Source: JAUHWL01 sp964416385 (GTDB taxonomy: Bacteria; Bacteroidota; Bacteroidia; Flavobacteriales; Schleiferiaceae). Taken from it: a stretch of 64,000 nt of DNA. Positions 33,823-42,511 of the stretch are shown in pieces. Both the position numbers and the translations under genes were made by a program. Under the pieces are notes generated by a model. That model was not told where the DNA came from and searched no databases. It saw only the letters and a list, made by a program, of their open reading frames with translations. Positions within the stretch are counted from its first letter, which is position 1, and every line of letters starts with the position of its first letter. Location of the stretch: positions 1 through 64,000 of the forward strand of contig CAYQDW010000002.1 of assembly GCA_964416385.1 (NCBI GenBank). The letters run 5' to 3'.

Positions 33823-35829
33823 ATGAAGCAATTAATCTTAGCAGTAAGCACCGTAGCAATGATTACAGCATGTAAAAATGATCCTGCTACGCCACAGCAG
33901 GAGACGCAAGAAGAATTTGTATGGCAAGCAGACCAGTTTGCTGATATACGTGTATTGCGGTATCAAGTTCCTGGTTGGGATCAATTAACCCCGCAGCAGC
34001 GCATGTTGGCATACCATTTAAATGAAGCAGGTTTGGCGGGTAGAGATATTATGTGGGATATGAATTACCGGCATAATCTTGAAATTCGCAAGGCTTTAGA
34101 AACCATTATTCAACAGTATTCTGGCGATAAAACGAGCAAGGCCTGGGAAGATTTTATGGTTTATGCCAAGCGTATCTTTTTTGCCAATGGCATTCATCAC
34201 CACTATAGCAATGCAAAAATGCTACCTGAATGCTCGCGCGAATATTTTGTTACGCTGTTAGAAGCATCTGGTGCAAACCTAGATTCAGACATTATTGATA
34301 TTCTTTTTGATCCATCACGCGATGCAAAAAAAGTAGTTAAATCTGGTGATGGCGATTTACTTTTAGAGAGTGCCGTAAACTTCTATGCCCCAGACATTAC
34401 CCAAGCAGAGGCAGAAGCTTACTATGAAAGCCGTATAGATAAAAATGACCTCGAAGCCATTTCTTGGGGCTTAAACGCTACCCTCATCCGTGATGAAAAT
34501 GGAAACCTTGTAGAAGATGTATGGTACGCAGAGGGTAAATATGGTTCAGCAATAAAAAAGATCATTGAACACCTAGAGCGTGCGGTAACTTATGCAGAAA
34601 ATGAGCCGCAGGCTGAGGCGTTAAAACTGTTGATTGATTACTATCGCACGGGAGATTTAAAAACGTGGGACGACTATAATATCGCTTGGGTAGAAGCTAC
34701 AGAAGGTGATGTAGACTATATCAACGGCTTTGTTGAAGTTTATAATGACCCACTTGGCTATCATGGTAGCTATGAAACCATCGTACAAATCAAAGATTTT
34801 GAAGCCACAGAGCGCATGGCCGTAGTAGCCAATAATGTGCAGTGGTTTGAAGATCATGCGCCCATTATGGATGAGCACAAAAAGGCAAGTGTAACTGGTG
34901 TAACCTATAAAATGGTTACCGTTGCTGGTGAGGCTGGTGATGCATCGCCATCTACGCCTATAGGTGTAAACCTGCCAAATGCCAACTGGATTCGGGTAAA
35001 GCACGGTAGCAAAAGCGTGAGTCTTGCCAATATAGAACATGCTTATGAAGAGGCCAGCGGAAGCGGCTTTTTAGAAGAATTTGCCTTTACCACAGAAGAG
35101 GTAGAGCGCGGTAAAAAGTATGGTAGCCTCGGTAGTGCCATGCATACGGCATTGCATGAGGTAGTTGGGCATGCCTCAGGGAAAATCAATCCAGGTGTGG
35201 GCACACCAAAGGAAACCATGAAGCAATATGCAAGTACCTTAGAAGAGGCGCGCGCAGACCTTGTTGCGCTGTATTACATTATGGACCCCAAGATGCAAGA
35301 GATTGGTTTAATGGAGAATGATGAGGCAGGTAAGGCAGAATATGATGGCTACATACGCAACGGTATGATGCTGCAATTAAGAAGGCTCAAGCCAGGGGAG
35401 GTTCTAGAAGAAGACCATATGCGTAACCGCCAATTGGTGGCCAGTTGGGCCTATGAGCAGGGGATGGCTGATAATGTTATCGAAAAGAAGGTGGTAGAGG
35501 GCAAAACCTATTTTGTGGTGAACGACTATGCCAAGCTTCGCGAGATCTTTGGCCGATTGCTGCGCGAAATTCAGCGCATAAAGAGTGAGGGTGATTTTGA
35601 AGCGGGCAAAGCTTTGGTAGAAGGTTATGGCGTTCAAGTTGATCCAGATTTGCATGCTGAAGTTTTGGCGCGTAGCGCGAAACTTAATATTCCTCCCTAC
35701 AATGGTTTTATCAACCCCATAATGACGCCCATTATGCAAGATGGTAAAATGGTGGATGTGGAAATTTCATTCCCAGATGATTTTATCGGACAAATGCTAT
35801 ACTACGGAGAGAATTATTCTTTTCTCTAA
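33823..35829 (+). CDS. Dipeptidyl peptidase III (M49 family), lipoprotein
   Basis: A 668-residue metallopeptidase that removes dipeptides from the N-terminus of oligopeptides. The zinc motif HEVVGH (H445, E446, H450) and the second motif EEARAD (about 474-479) are intact, as required for the M49 family. The lipobox MITACKND near residue 17 shows it is a lipoprotein, so the enzyme is probably on the outer side of a membrane, unlike cytosolic eukaryotic DPP III. It has its own terminator and is a single-gene unit. Confidence 0.93.
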   Translation: MKQLILAVSTVAMITACKNDPATPQQETQEEFVWQADQFADIRVLRYQVPGWDQLTPQQRMLAYHLNEAGLAGRDIMWDMNYRHNLEIRKALETIIQQYSGDKTSKAWEDFMVYAKRIFFANGIHHHYSNAKMLPECSREYFVTLLEASGANLDSDIIDILFDPSRDAKKVVKSGDGDLLLESAVNFYAPDITQAEAEAYYESRIDKNDLEAISWGLNATLIRDENGNLVEDVWYAEGKYGSAIKKIIEHLERAVTYAENEPQAEALKLLIDYYRTGDLKTWDDYNIAWVEATEGDVDYINGFVEVYNDPLGYHGSYETIVQIKDFEATERMAVVANNVQWFEDHAPIMDEHKKASVTGVTYKMVTVAGEAGDASPSTPIGVNLPNANWIRVKHGSKSVSLANIEHAYEEASGSGFLEEFAFTTEEVERGKKYGSLGSAMHTALHEVVGHASGKINPGVGTPKETMKQYASTLEEARADLVALYYIMDPKMQEIGLMENDEAGKAEYDGYIRNGMMLQLRRLKPGEVLEEDHMRNRQLVASWAYEQGMADNVIEKKVVEGKTYFVVNDYAKLREIFGRLLREIQRIKSEGDFEAGKALVEGYGVQVDPDLHAEVLARSAKLNIPPYNGFINPIMTPIMQDGKMVDVEISFPDDFIGQMLYYGENYSFL

Positions 35830-35850
35830 GTTATATCAGATAAAGCACGC

Positions 35851-35878
35851 AAACCCCGATTTATTCGGGGTTTTTTTA
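35851..35878 (+). terminator. Rho-independent terminator after dipeptidyl peptidase III
   Basis: AAACCCCGA and TCGGGGTTT form a 9-bp stem around a five-base loop, with a T-run (TTTTTTT) directly after. It lies 22 bases after the stop codon. Confidence 0.93.
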
Positions 35879-36075
35879 TGGTCAATAGCGGAAAAAACAT
35901 GTTTTTATTGAAACTCCGTTGGCGTTTATTTATTTACCCTAGTTTACTTAATAGTTAGAATTAAATGCGGGTGGCTTATTAAGGAAAATATCCCCAACAG
36001 TTGTTTAAATAGTTATCATGGCCTACAACCGTGCCGGCTAATTTCTGCATCTTCGCTATCCTAAATTAAACACCT

Positions 36076-36807
36076 ATGTGGGCAGATATATTAACAGCAG
36101 AAGGCCTTGTTGCCTTGTTGACGCTTACCTTCTTAGAAATAGTACTTGGCGTTGATAACATCATCTTTATTAGCATTCTTACCAATAAGTTGCCTCAAGA
36201 TATACGGCCCAAAGCCCGTACAGCAGGTATAGGTTTGGCTCTTATTTTTAGGGTGATTATGCTGTTGGGTATCACATGGATTATTGGTTTTACAAAACCC
36301 TTGTTTACATTATTTGAGCACACCATAACCGGCAGAGATGCGGTTCTGTTTTTGGGTGGGCTTTTTCTGTTGGCAAAAAGCACCAAAGAGATCCATCACA
36401 AAATAGACCTTGATGAAGACCCGCATTCAAGGTCTGCGAAAAAGTCAGTTAACTCTTTTGCTGGGGCCATAATTCAGATTGCTTTGCTGGATATTGTTTT
36501 TTCTTTTGACAGCATCTTAACCGCCATCGGCATGACCCGCAATCTCCCCATAATGATTATTGCAGTTGTTATTTCGTTGGTAATCATGCTCATTTTTGCC
36601 AGTAGAATAGCAGCCTTTATAGAAAAACACGTCTCACTTCAGATTCTGGCGCTTAGCTTCCTCATCCTTATTGGTTTTACGCTAATTGCTGACGCAGCTC
36701 ATTTTGAGGTACCAAAAGGCTACGTATATTTTGCGGTAGGTTTTTCACTATTGGTAGAAATTGTGAACATGCGGGCAGACCGAAAAAAAGTCACAGAAAA
36801 GCCGTAG
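36076..36807 (+). CDS. TerC family integral membrane protein
   Basis: A 243-residue protein with about seven membrane helices of the TerC family. The signature stretches LTFLEIVLGVDNIIFISILTNKLP (about residues 15-38) and IIQIALLDIVFSFDSILTAIGMTR (about 131-154) carry the conserved acidic residues, and bacterial members are manganese or metal exporters or tellurite-resistance-linked proteins. Family assignment is firm; substrate is not shown here. It precedes the lipocalin gene by 31 bases on the same strand. Confidence 0.93.
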   Translation: MWADILTAEGLVALLTLTFLEIVLGVDNIIFISILTNKLPQDIRPKARTAGIGLALIFRVIMLLGITWIIGFTKPLFTLFEHTITGRDAVLFLGGLFLLAKSTKEIHHKIDLDEDPHSRSAKKSVNSFAGAIIQIALLDIVFSFDSILTAIGMTRNLPIMIIAVVISLVIMLIFASRIAAFIEKHVSLQILALSFLILIGFTLIADAAHFEVPKGYVYFAVGFSLLVEIVNMRADRKKVTEKP

Positions 36808-36838
36808 CTAAAGCCTAATTGCAAAAAAAATATAAGTC

Positions 36839-37366
36839 ATGAAAAAACAAGTTAGCGCAATAGTTATGATTGCAACGCTTTTTGGATGCGGAAGCAAAAA
36901 CACAAATCTAAAAACGGTAGACTATGTAGATGCCGAACGTTACATGGGCAAGTGGTATGATATTGCCAGCTTTCCGCAGCGTTTTCAAAAAAACTGTACG
37001 TGCACTACCGCAGAGTATGTGCAAATAGATGCCGAAACCATCAAGGTTTATAATCGCTGTATTGACGCAGAAACAGGAAAAGTAAAGGATGTTGCTGGCA
37101 AGGCATTCATCGCAGATAAAACCACAAACGCCAAGCTTAAAGTTCAGTTTTTTTGGCCTTTTAAAGGCGATTACTGGATTATTGAATTGGCTGAAGATTA
37201 CAGCTACGCTGTGGTAAGCGAACCCGGTAAAGATTATTTGTGGATTTTATCTCGTACCCCACAAATGCCTGAAGACCAATTTCAAGGAATTATAAAAAGG
37301 TTAAAAGAAAAGGGGTTTGACACAGACCGCATTGTACGCACACCACAAAACTGTGATGTACAATAA
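36839..37366 (+). CDS. blc: Outer-membrane lipocalin (Blc-like lipoprotein)
   Basis: A 175-residue bacterial lipocalin. A lipobox at LFGCGSK (Cys17) precedes the beta-barrel domain. Conserved features are MGKWYDIASFPQRFQ (the GxW motif, near residues 36-50), TAEY and the closing LWILSRTPQMPEDQF. Family members bind lysophospholipids or fatty acids and sit in the outer membrane. A neighbouring TerC gene is on the same strand, 31 bases upstream, but no functional link is evident. Confidence 0.88.
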   Translation: MKKQVSAIVMIATLFGCGSKNTNLKTVDYVDAERYMGKWYDIASFPQRFQKNCTCTTAEYVQIDAETIKVYNRCIDAETGKVKDVAGKAFIADKTTNAKLKVQFFWPFKGDYWIIELAEDYSYAVVSEPGKDYLWILSRTPQMPEDQFQGIIKRLKEKGFDTDRIVRTPQNCDVQ

Positions 37367-37435
37367 GGCATTTGGCAAAACCCAATAATGAGGATTTTTC
37401 AATAGCCGAACCTATATTTTGGAGTTTATGGCCCG

Positions 37436-39082
37436 CTATTCCTTGTTGATTTTTACAAAGTATCGTTTGTCTTTAAGATCTACCTGAATGATTAACAACC
37501 CCATTGGCAGGTCTTGTAGATGGCTTAATTTCAATAGATTGTTTTCAAGATAAGCGTTTTGTTGCCAAAGTAATTGCCCCTGCGCGTTGTAAATGCTTAG
37601 GGCCGCATCTTGGTCAACTATCTCAGGTAAACTAATCGTTAAGGCATTTGCCACAGGGTTTGGGTATGCCAAAACTTCTTCTTGGCTTTTAAATTCAGTT
37701 ACTGCCATTGCACTTTGTTGATATATGCGCACATAGTCAATAACCATTTCACTTTGTGTAAAAGAGGGTTGTATGCTAGGCTCTATCGCGATGTTGAGCA
37801 GTAAATATTGGTCGGTAGTAAATGGCCAAGTGTTGGCGTCTTTAACAGCGGGGTTATAAACGTAATGCACCACGCTATCAACGCTAAAAACCATTTTGGT
37901 GGGGCTCCAGTCTAATGCATACACATGATATGCTGAGCTGGCCGTTGGTATGGTTTGTCCTCCTTTATTGGTGGTGCCGCCAAAGCTGCTTGGGGTATGC
38001 ATGGCACTTTGCACATAGTTTTGGTTGTTTCCCCAATGCTCCATAATGTCAATCTCGCCGCATGCCGGCCAAGGTGTGGTGCCAAAACCTTGGTTGTCCC
38101 AATAGGCGCCATTTTCGTTGATATTCTTACCAAGCATCCACATCGCTGGCCATGTGCCTATGCCAGAGGGTAAAATGGCACGAATTTCTACGCGGCCGTA
38201 GGTAAAGGCAAATTTTGAGTTTAGGCGCGCAGAAGTATGTGTTTTGGTAAAGCCTTGGTCAGTAAAGGTTTCTTTTTTTGCAACGATGTGTAAGTTGCCA
38301 TTATTTACATAACTATTATCTGTGCGGTTGGTATAGTGTTGTATTTCGCCATTGTACCAGCTTCCATTTTGAGGTAATTGGGTTTGATGAAACCATTTAG
38401 AGGTATCTATGGCGCCACTGCCATTAAACTCATCAGACCAAATAAGTTGATCATAAACAGGTGGGGTAGGCAGTGTGCCATCGTAAAAAACATCGTCTAT
38501 ATAGGCCAGCACATGATCTGTGTTATTTTCACCATTCACCTGAATAACCACACGGTTAAAATCTACGCGCTGGGTTGGGGGAGGTGAAGTAGGGTCCAGA
38601 TTAATATAAGCATCATTTAAAAAATCAAAGCTTACGGTTTGCCATTGGTTTAGCACAATAGGTTTAATGATTTCACTTTGCGTAGCCCAAGGCGAACCCT
38701 GCATGCCATCTTGCAACTTTAAAGACACTTGGTTGGGTGCAGAACCTGTTAGGCCACTGCTGGGTACATAAATCTTAAAAGAGAAAGTATGGTTGGTAGT
38801 TAAATCAAAGTTCTGTGGTACATCAAAGCGCACATTGGCGTATTGTCCTCCTTGATCATGGTATTCTAATACATTCGCAGAGGTGTTTATGCCAACGGCA
38901 TAGGGGTTTGCTTTACTGGTATTCAACCCGCAGTCATCGCCATACCATGTGGTAATGGTTCCGTTTCCTTCAAAGTCATCTGTAACAGTTTGTGTTTTGG
39001 CCACAAGCGGCAAGCACAACATAATAGGCAAAATGTGACGTGTAAAATTCATCAGCATAGACCGTTTATTGGTTTTCATCAT
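37436..39082 (-). CDS. Secreted GH16 beta-glucanase with type IX sorting domain
   Basis: A 548-residue laminarinase-type enzyme. A signal peptide (about residues 12-31) is followed by an N-terminal jelly-roll carbohydrate-binding-like domain (35-205), the GH16 catalytic domain (about 210-455) with the active site E343-I-D345-I-M-E348, and a C-terminal type A type IX secretion sorting domain starting VLAYPNPVANALTISLP near residue 473. GH16 family members cut beta-1,3(4)-glucans such as laminarin. The enzyme is probably exported to the cell surface or medium. No polysaccharide-utilisation partners (SusC/SusD) flank it. Confidence 0.92.
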   Translation of the reverse strand: MMKTNKRSMLMNFTRHILPIMLCLPLVAKTQTVTDDFEGNGTITTWYGDDCGLNTSKANPYAVGINTSANVLEYHDQGGQYANVRFDVPQNFDLTTNHTFSFKIYVPSSGLTGSAPNQVSLKLQDGMQGSPWATQSEIIKPIVLNQWQTVSFDFLNDAYINLDPTSPPPTQRVDFNRVVIQVNGENNTDHVLAYIDDVFYDGTLPTPPVYDQLIWSDEFNGSGAIDTSKWFHQTQLPQNGSWYNGEIQHYTNRTDNSYVNNGNLHIVAKKETFTDQGFTKTHTSARLNSKFAFTYGRVEIRAILPSGIGTWPAMWMLGKNINENGAYWDNQGFGTTPWPACGEIDIMEHWGNNQNYVQSAMHTPSSFGGTTNKGGQTIPTASSAYHVYALDWSPTKMVFSVDSVVHYVYNPAVKDANTWPFTTDQYLLLNIAIEPSIQPSFTQSEMVIDYVRIYQQSAMAVTEFKSQEEVLAYPNPVANALTISLPEIVDQDAALSIYNAQGQLLWQQNAYLENNLLKLSHLQDLPMGLLIIQVDLKDKRYFVKINKE

Positions 39083-39157
39083 TTCATTTTTTCAGTCCGT
39101 TAATATAGAACATAGATTTTTGCTTATTAGAAGCATTAAAAGATCAAATAGACGTTT

Positions 39158-39864
39158 TTAACGGTACTTATAAATCCACTTAAAATAATCTTCAAGCACC
39201 GTGAGGTTGGCATCTTGATTGGCTGCCGTACCAAAAAGATTTTCGCCAGTTTGCACAAAAGTTATAGCTTCATCTGCAAGTAAGGCTTTAAAAATAGCAG
39301 CGGCAAAATCGTACTGGGCTTCATTGTTCATGGTTTCTTTTTCAAAGTGAAAAATATTGTCACCAATACGGATTTTAGTTGGACCGGCATTGAGCATATT
39401 TTTACTAGGTTCTGTGGCGATATATACTTCATCTCCGCGCCAGTTGTGTACAATTATAAAATTGAGATAAGCCAGAGAGTCGCTGCGCAAACATTTGCCA
39501 AAGCGGTAAACGGTAAACCCCGCCTCAGGTAAATNNNNNNNNNNNNNNNNNNNNNNNNNNNNNNNNNNNNNNNNNNNNNNNNNNNNNNNNNNNNNNNNNN
39601 NNNNNNNNNNNNNNNNNNNNNNNNNNNNNNNNNNTCGCTGCGCAAACATTTGCCAAAGCGGTAAACGGTAAACCCCGCCTCAGGTAAATCTTGTCCCCAA
39701 TAATAAAAAGCACGGGTATTTTTAAAGTACAAAGTGGTACTGTTTTGTGCCGAAAATGATCTTTCTGAAAGGTTGTAGACTTGTTTTTTAGCGGGAAAAA
39801 GCAAGGCCAGCAGCAGCACCGCACTGACAAAAATCACAACCAGAGTCTTTAATTTTTTCTCCAT
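39158..39864 (-). CDS. Uncharacterised membrane-anchored protein (broken by assembly gap)
   Basis: A protein with one N-terminal membrane helix (residues 7-23 after MEKKLKT) and an otherwise soluble domain with no family I recognise. The sequence is interrupted by the 100-N block at 39535-39634, and the 55 bases on each side of the N block are identical. Removing 155 bases gives a continuous frame of 552 bases (183 residues), so the gene is probably intact. Start ATG at 39864 is the start of the long reading frame's conserved-looking N-terminus. Confidence in function is nil; confidence in the gene is moderate. Confidence 0.7.
39480..39689. other. Assembly gap with duplicated 55-bp ends
   Basis: Bases 39480-39534 are repeated exactly at 39635-39689, with exactly 100 N between. 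The two copies are best explained as unmerged overlapping contig ends, not as a biological repeat. Collapsing them restores one reading frame. Confidence 0.9.
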
Positions 39865-39910
39865 CTTCCACCACTCAAACAATCTGTAAACCGCGTTGTT
39901 CCCATACGGT

Positions 39911-41395
39911 ATGAAAGAAAACCCAACCGCGATTATTGTAGGTGCTGGTATCGCTGGCATCGCCACAGCTATTAGGCTTTCAGTGAAGGGCTATCGTGTT
40001 AAAATCTTTGACGCTAACCCTTATGCAGGTGGTAAGCTCACGCAAATTCAATTAGGAAATTATCGTTTTGATGCCGGCCCGAGTCTGTTTACCATGCCTG
40101 GTTATGTAGATGAACTTTTCGCCCTTGCGGGCAAAGATCCCAGACAATACTTTAATTACAGCCGCAAAGATGTTGTTTGCAATTATTTTTGGGATGACGG
40201 CCAAACCCTTACCGCTTGGGGGCAAAAAGAGGCATTTGCTGAGGCTGTTGAAAATGCTGGCTTAGGCAACGCAAAAGATGTGCTTGATCATTTAGAATAC
40301 AGCGCCTTTCTCTTTGATAAAACCCACAAATTTTTTCTAGAACGTAGTTTGCATAAAGTTGGGAGCTACACAGACCCGCAGGTTTTGGGCACTTTGGCTG
40401 CCGTGCACAAGTTGAGCCTGCTCAATACCCTAGATGGTGTTAACCGCAAGCGCTTTAGAAATCCTAAAATGGTTCAGCTGTTTAACCGCTATGCCACGTA
40501 TAATGGTAGCAGCCCCTACTTGGCGCCAGGTGTTATGCAGATTATTCCGCACTTAGAATACAATGTTGGGGCGTTTATTCCTAAAGGAGGTATGCATGCC
40601 ATTACCCAAAGTTTGGTAAAACTTGGTGAAGATTTAGGCGTAACGTATCTTCTCAATGAGCGGGTTAATACTGTAGATTTTAATGGTAGCAAAGCCACAG
40701 GTATACAAACTGAAAAAGGAGCTTATAAGGCAGACTTGGTGGTGATAAACGCGGATATAAAACCAGCCTATAATCATTTGCTAAAGGCCTTGAAAAAACC
40801 AGATAAGCAGCTAAAACAAGAGCCTAGCAGTAGCGCATTAATCTTTTATTGGGGGATTAAAAAGTCGTTTCCGCAATTAGATCTTCACAATATTTTCTTT
40901 AGCAATAACTACGAGGCAGAGTTTGATTATCTCTTTAAACGCCTTGACGTTTATGATGACCCCACAGTGTACATCAACATTACCAGCAAAGATGTACCAG
41001 AAGATGCACCAGATGGTTGCGAAAATTGGTTTGTGATGGTAAACGTGCCTTATAACAACGGCACCCAAGCTTGGGATGATATTATTAAACGCACAAAGGC
41101 AGCAATTCTTAAAAAGTTGGCACATGTGTTAGGTGAAGATATTGAGCCTCTAATTGAAGTAGAAGACATTTTAGAACCGCGTACTATCGAAAGCCGCACA
41201 TCCTCTTTTGGTGGTGCGTTGTATGGCAGCAGTAGCAATAACATGTTTAGTGCTTTTTTGCGTCATCCCAACTTTACCAAGCAAAGCCCCAATTTGTTTT
41301 TCTGTGGCGGTAGCGTTCACCCTGGCGGGGGCATACCGCTGTGTTTGCTAAGCGCCAAAATTGTTGGTGATTTGGTTGAGAGCGCTAAACCATAA
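39911..41395 (+). CDS. crtD: Carotenoid desaturase, CrtD/CrtI-like FAD oxidoreductase
   Basis: A 494-residue flavoprotein of the phytoene desaturase superfamily. The dinucleotide-binding fold AIIVGAGIAGIATAIRLSVKGYRVKIFDANPYAGGKL is at the N-terminus (about residues 6-42) and the C-terminal motif NLFFCGGSVHPGGGIPLCLLSAKIVGDL is typical. The form with GPSLFTMPGYVDELFALAG suggests the 1-hydroxycarotenoid 3,4-desaturase (CrtD) branch, which fits the CruF-like gene downstream. CrtI cannot be ruled out from sequence alone. The ATG at 39911 is preferred over an upstream TTG. Confidence 0.85.
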   Translation: MKENPTAIIVGAGIAGIATAIRLSVKGYRVKIFDANPYAGGKLTQIQLGNYRFDAGPSLFTMPGYVDELFALAGKDPRQYFNYSRKDVVCNYFWDDGQTLTAWGQKEAFAEAVENAGLGNAKDVLDHLEYSAFLFDKTHKFFLERSLHKVGSYTDPQVLGTLAAVHKLSLLNTLDGVNRKRFRNPKMVQLFNRYATYNGSSPYLAPGVMQIIPHLEYNVGAFIPKGGMHAITQSLVKLGEDLGVTYLLNERVNTVDFNGSKATGIQTEKGAYKADLVVINADIKPAYNHLLKALKKPDKQLKQEPSSSALIFYWGIKKSFPQLDLHNIFFSNNYEAEFDYLFKRLDVYDDPTVYINITSKDVPEDAPDGCENWFVMVNVPYNNGTQAWDDIIKRTKAAILKKLAHVLGEDIEPLIEVEDILEPRTIESRTSSFGGALYGSSSNNMFSAFLRHPNFTKQSPNLFFCGGSVHPGGGIPLCLLSAKIVGDLVESAKP

Positions 41396-41756
41396 CCACT
41401 TAACAAGAGGCCGCTTTGAAGTATAAAAGCTTGATATAGGGTCTCGCAAAGCATAATCACCGCTAAAGTTAGGTGTGCCACATTAGTAAAAAGCCTTCTA
41501 TGCATGTTAGGCGTACCCTTTAATGGTTTTAGCTATTCACTAAAGGCGCAGGAAATATTGTTGATATCAAGCATTTATAAAAGCTTTTAAATAAAGTCAT
41601 GAAAACATTGTATGTATTTTTGCCGCCAAAGCACAAACACCAAATTTTTGGTTTATAAATGCAAGATGAGGTTTTGGGCTTTTATTTTTTTTGAAAACAA
41701 TAGAGATCATCTTCCGTACGAAAACATTAGCCATTAAACAATAAATTCAATATTAC
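41396..41756 (+). promoter_or_regulatory. Intergenic region and leader before the cruF-like gene
   Basis: A canonical -7 element TATTTTTG occurs at 41615-41622, but no TTG at 19 bases. If used, it gives a leader of about 130 bases. A small frame of 11 codons (ATG at 41659, stop ending 41694) lies in that leader; no function is claimed. Nothing else is recognised in the 361 bases. Confidence 0.45.
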
Positions 41757-42377
41757 TTGTCTCAGCCACGTAACGCCATATATATCATTGCAGTTCTTCA
41801 TCTGGTGGGCATTTTTGGGTTAAACAGCGGTTTGCGCGAGTTTTTTAGTCTGCTCACACCGGTAAATCTGTTAGTAGCCGCCGGATTAATGATTTATTCT
41901 ACCTCAGGACTAAATGCTAAGGGAGTTTTTGGTTTGTTATTTGTTGTTCTGAGCGGTTTTGCAGTAGAATGGGTTGGTGTAAACACGGGGTTCCCATTTG
42001 GTAATTATGCCTATGGTACGGTGCTCGGCCCCAAAGTTGGTAATACGCCATTGCTCATAGGTGTAAACTGGGGCTTGTTGGCATTTACGAGTCTTTTAAT
42101 TGCCAGGCGTATAACGTCTAACGTTCTATTTATTAGCATTATCGCTGGGGCCTTAATGATGGGGCTAGATATACTTATAGAACCCGTAGCCATTCAAACA
42201 GGTATGTGGCATTGGTATGGCGAGCATCCGCCACTTCAAAATTATATTGCGTGGTTTGTTATTGCCACGGTATTAACAGGAGTCTTGCATAAGTTGGCGC
42301 CAACAATTACAAATGAGGCTAGCGTTGGTTTTTATACCATACAAGTGGTGTTTTTTGCGGTAATGAATTTGTGCTAA
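41757..42377 (+). CDS. cruF: CruF-like carotenoid 1',2'-hydratase membrane protein
   Basis: A 206-residue protein with about seven membrane helices belonging to the carotenoid biosynthesis family that includes CruF. Features are VEWVGVNTGFPFGNYAYGTVLGPKVGNTPLLIGVNWG near residues 70-106 and MMGLDILIEPVAIQTGMWHW near 134-153. CruF adds water to the psi-end of gamma-carotene-type carotenoids, and CrtD then desaturates the product, so the pair is coherent for myxol- or saproxanthin-type pigments. Translation appears to begin at TTG 41757. Confidence 0.85.
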   Translation: MSQPRNAIYIIAVLHLVGIFGLNSGLREFFSLLTPVNLLVAAGLMIYSTSGLNAKGVFGLLFVVLSGFAVEWVGVNTGFPFGNYAYGTVLGPKVGNTPLLIGVNWGLLAFTSLLIARRITSNVLFISIIAGALMMGLDILIEPVAIQTGMWHWYGEHPPLQNYIAWFVIATVLTGVLHKLAPTITNEASVGFYTIQVVFFAVMNLC

Positions 42378-42463
42378 GTGGTGTAGTTAAAAAATTCAAC
42401 GCTTTATTTTTTTTTTGATTTTCAAGACGCTTCTTACGGACAAATAATAATTCTCAAAAAATA

Positions 42464-42493
42464 AAAGCCCCATCTATATTTAGACAGGGCTTT
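42464..42493. terminator. Bidirectional terminator between cruF and the pspC operon
   Basis: AAAGCCC and GGGCTTT form an outer stem, with TCTA/TAGA as an inner stem around TATT. T-rich tracts flank it, the better one on the minus-strand side, where it ends the DUF4252-padR-pspC operon. Confidence 0.87.
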
Positions 42494-42511
42494 AATACTT
42501 GTAAAGAGCGT

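Noticed and set aside
39480..39689. A 55-bp direct repeat around the N block as a biological duplication
   Set aside because: The exact identity, its end at the N block on one side, the 100-N length and the restored frame all point to an assembly artefact.
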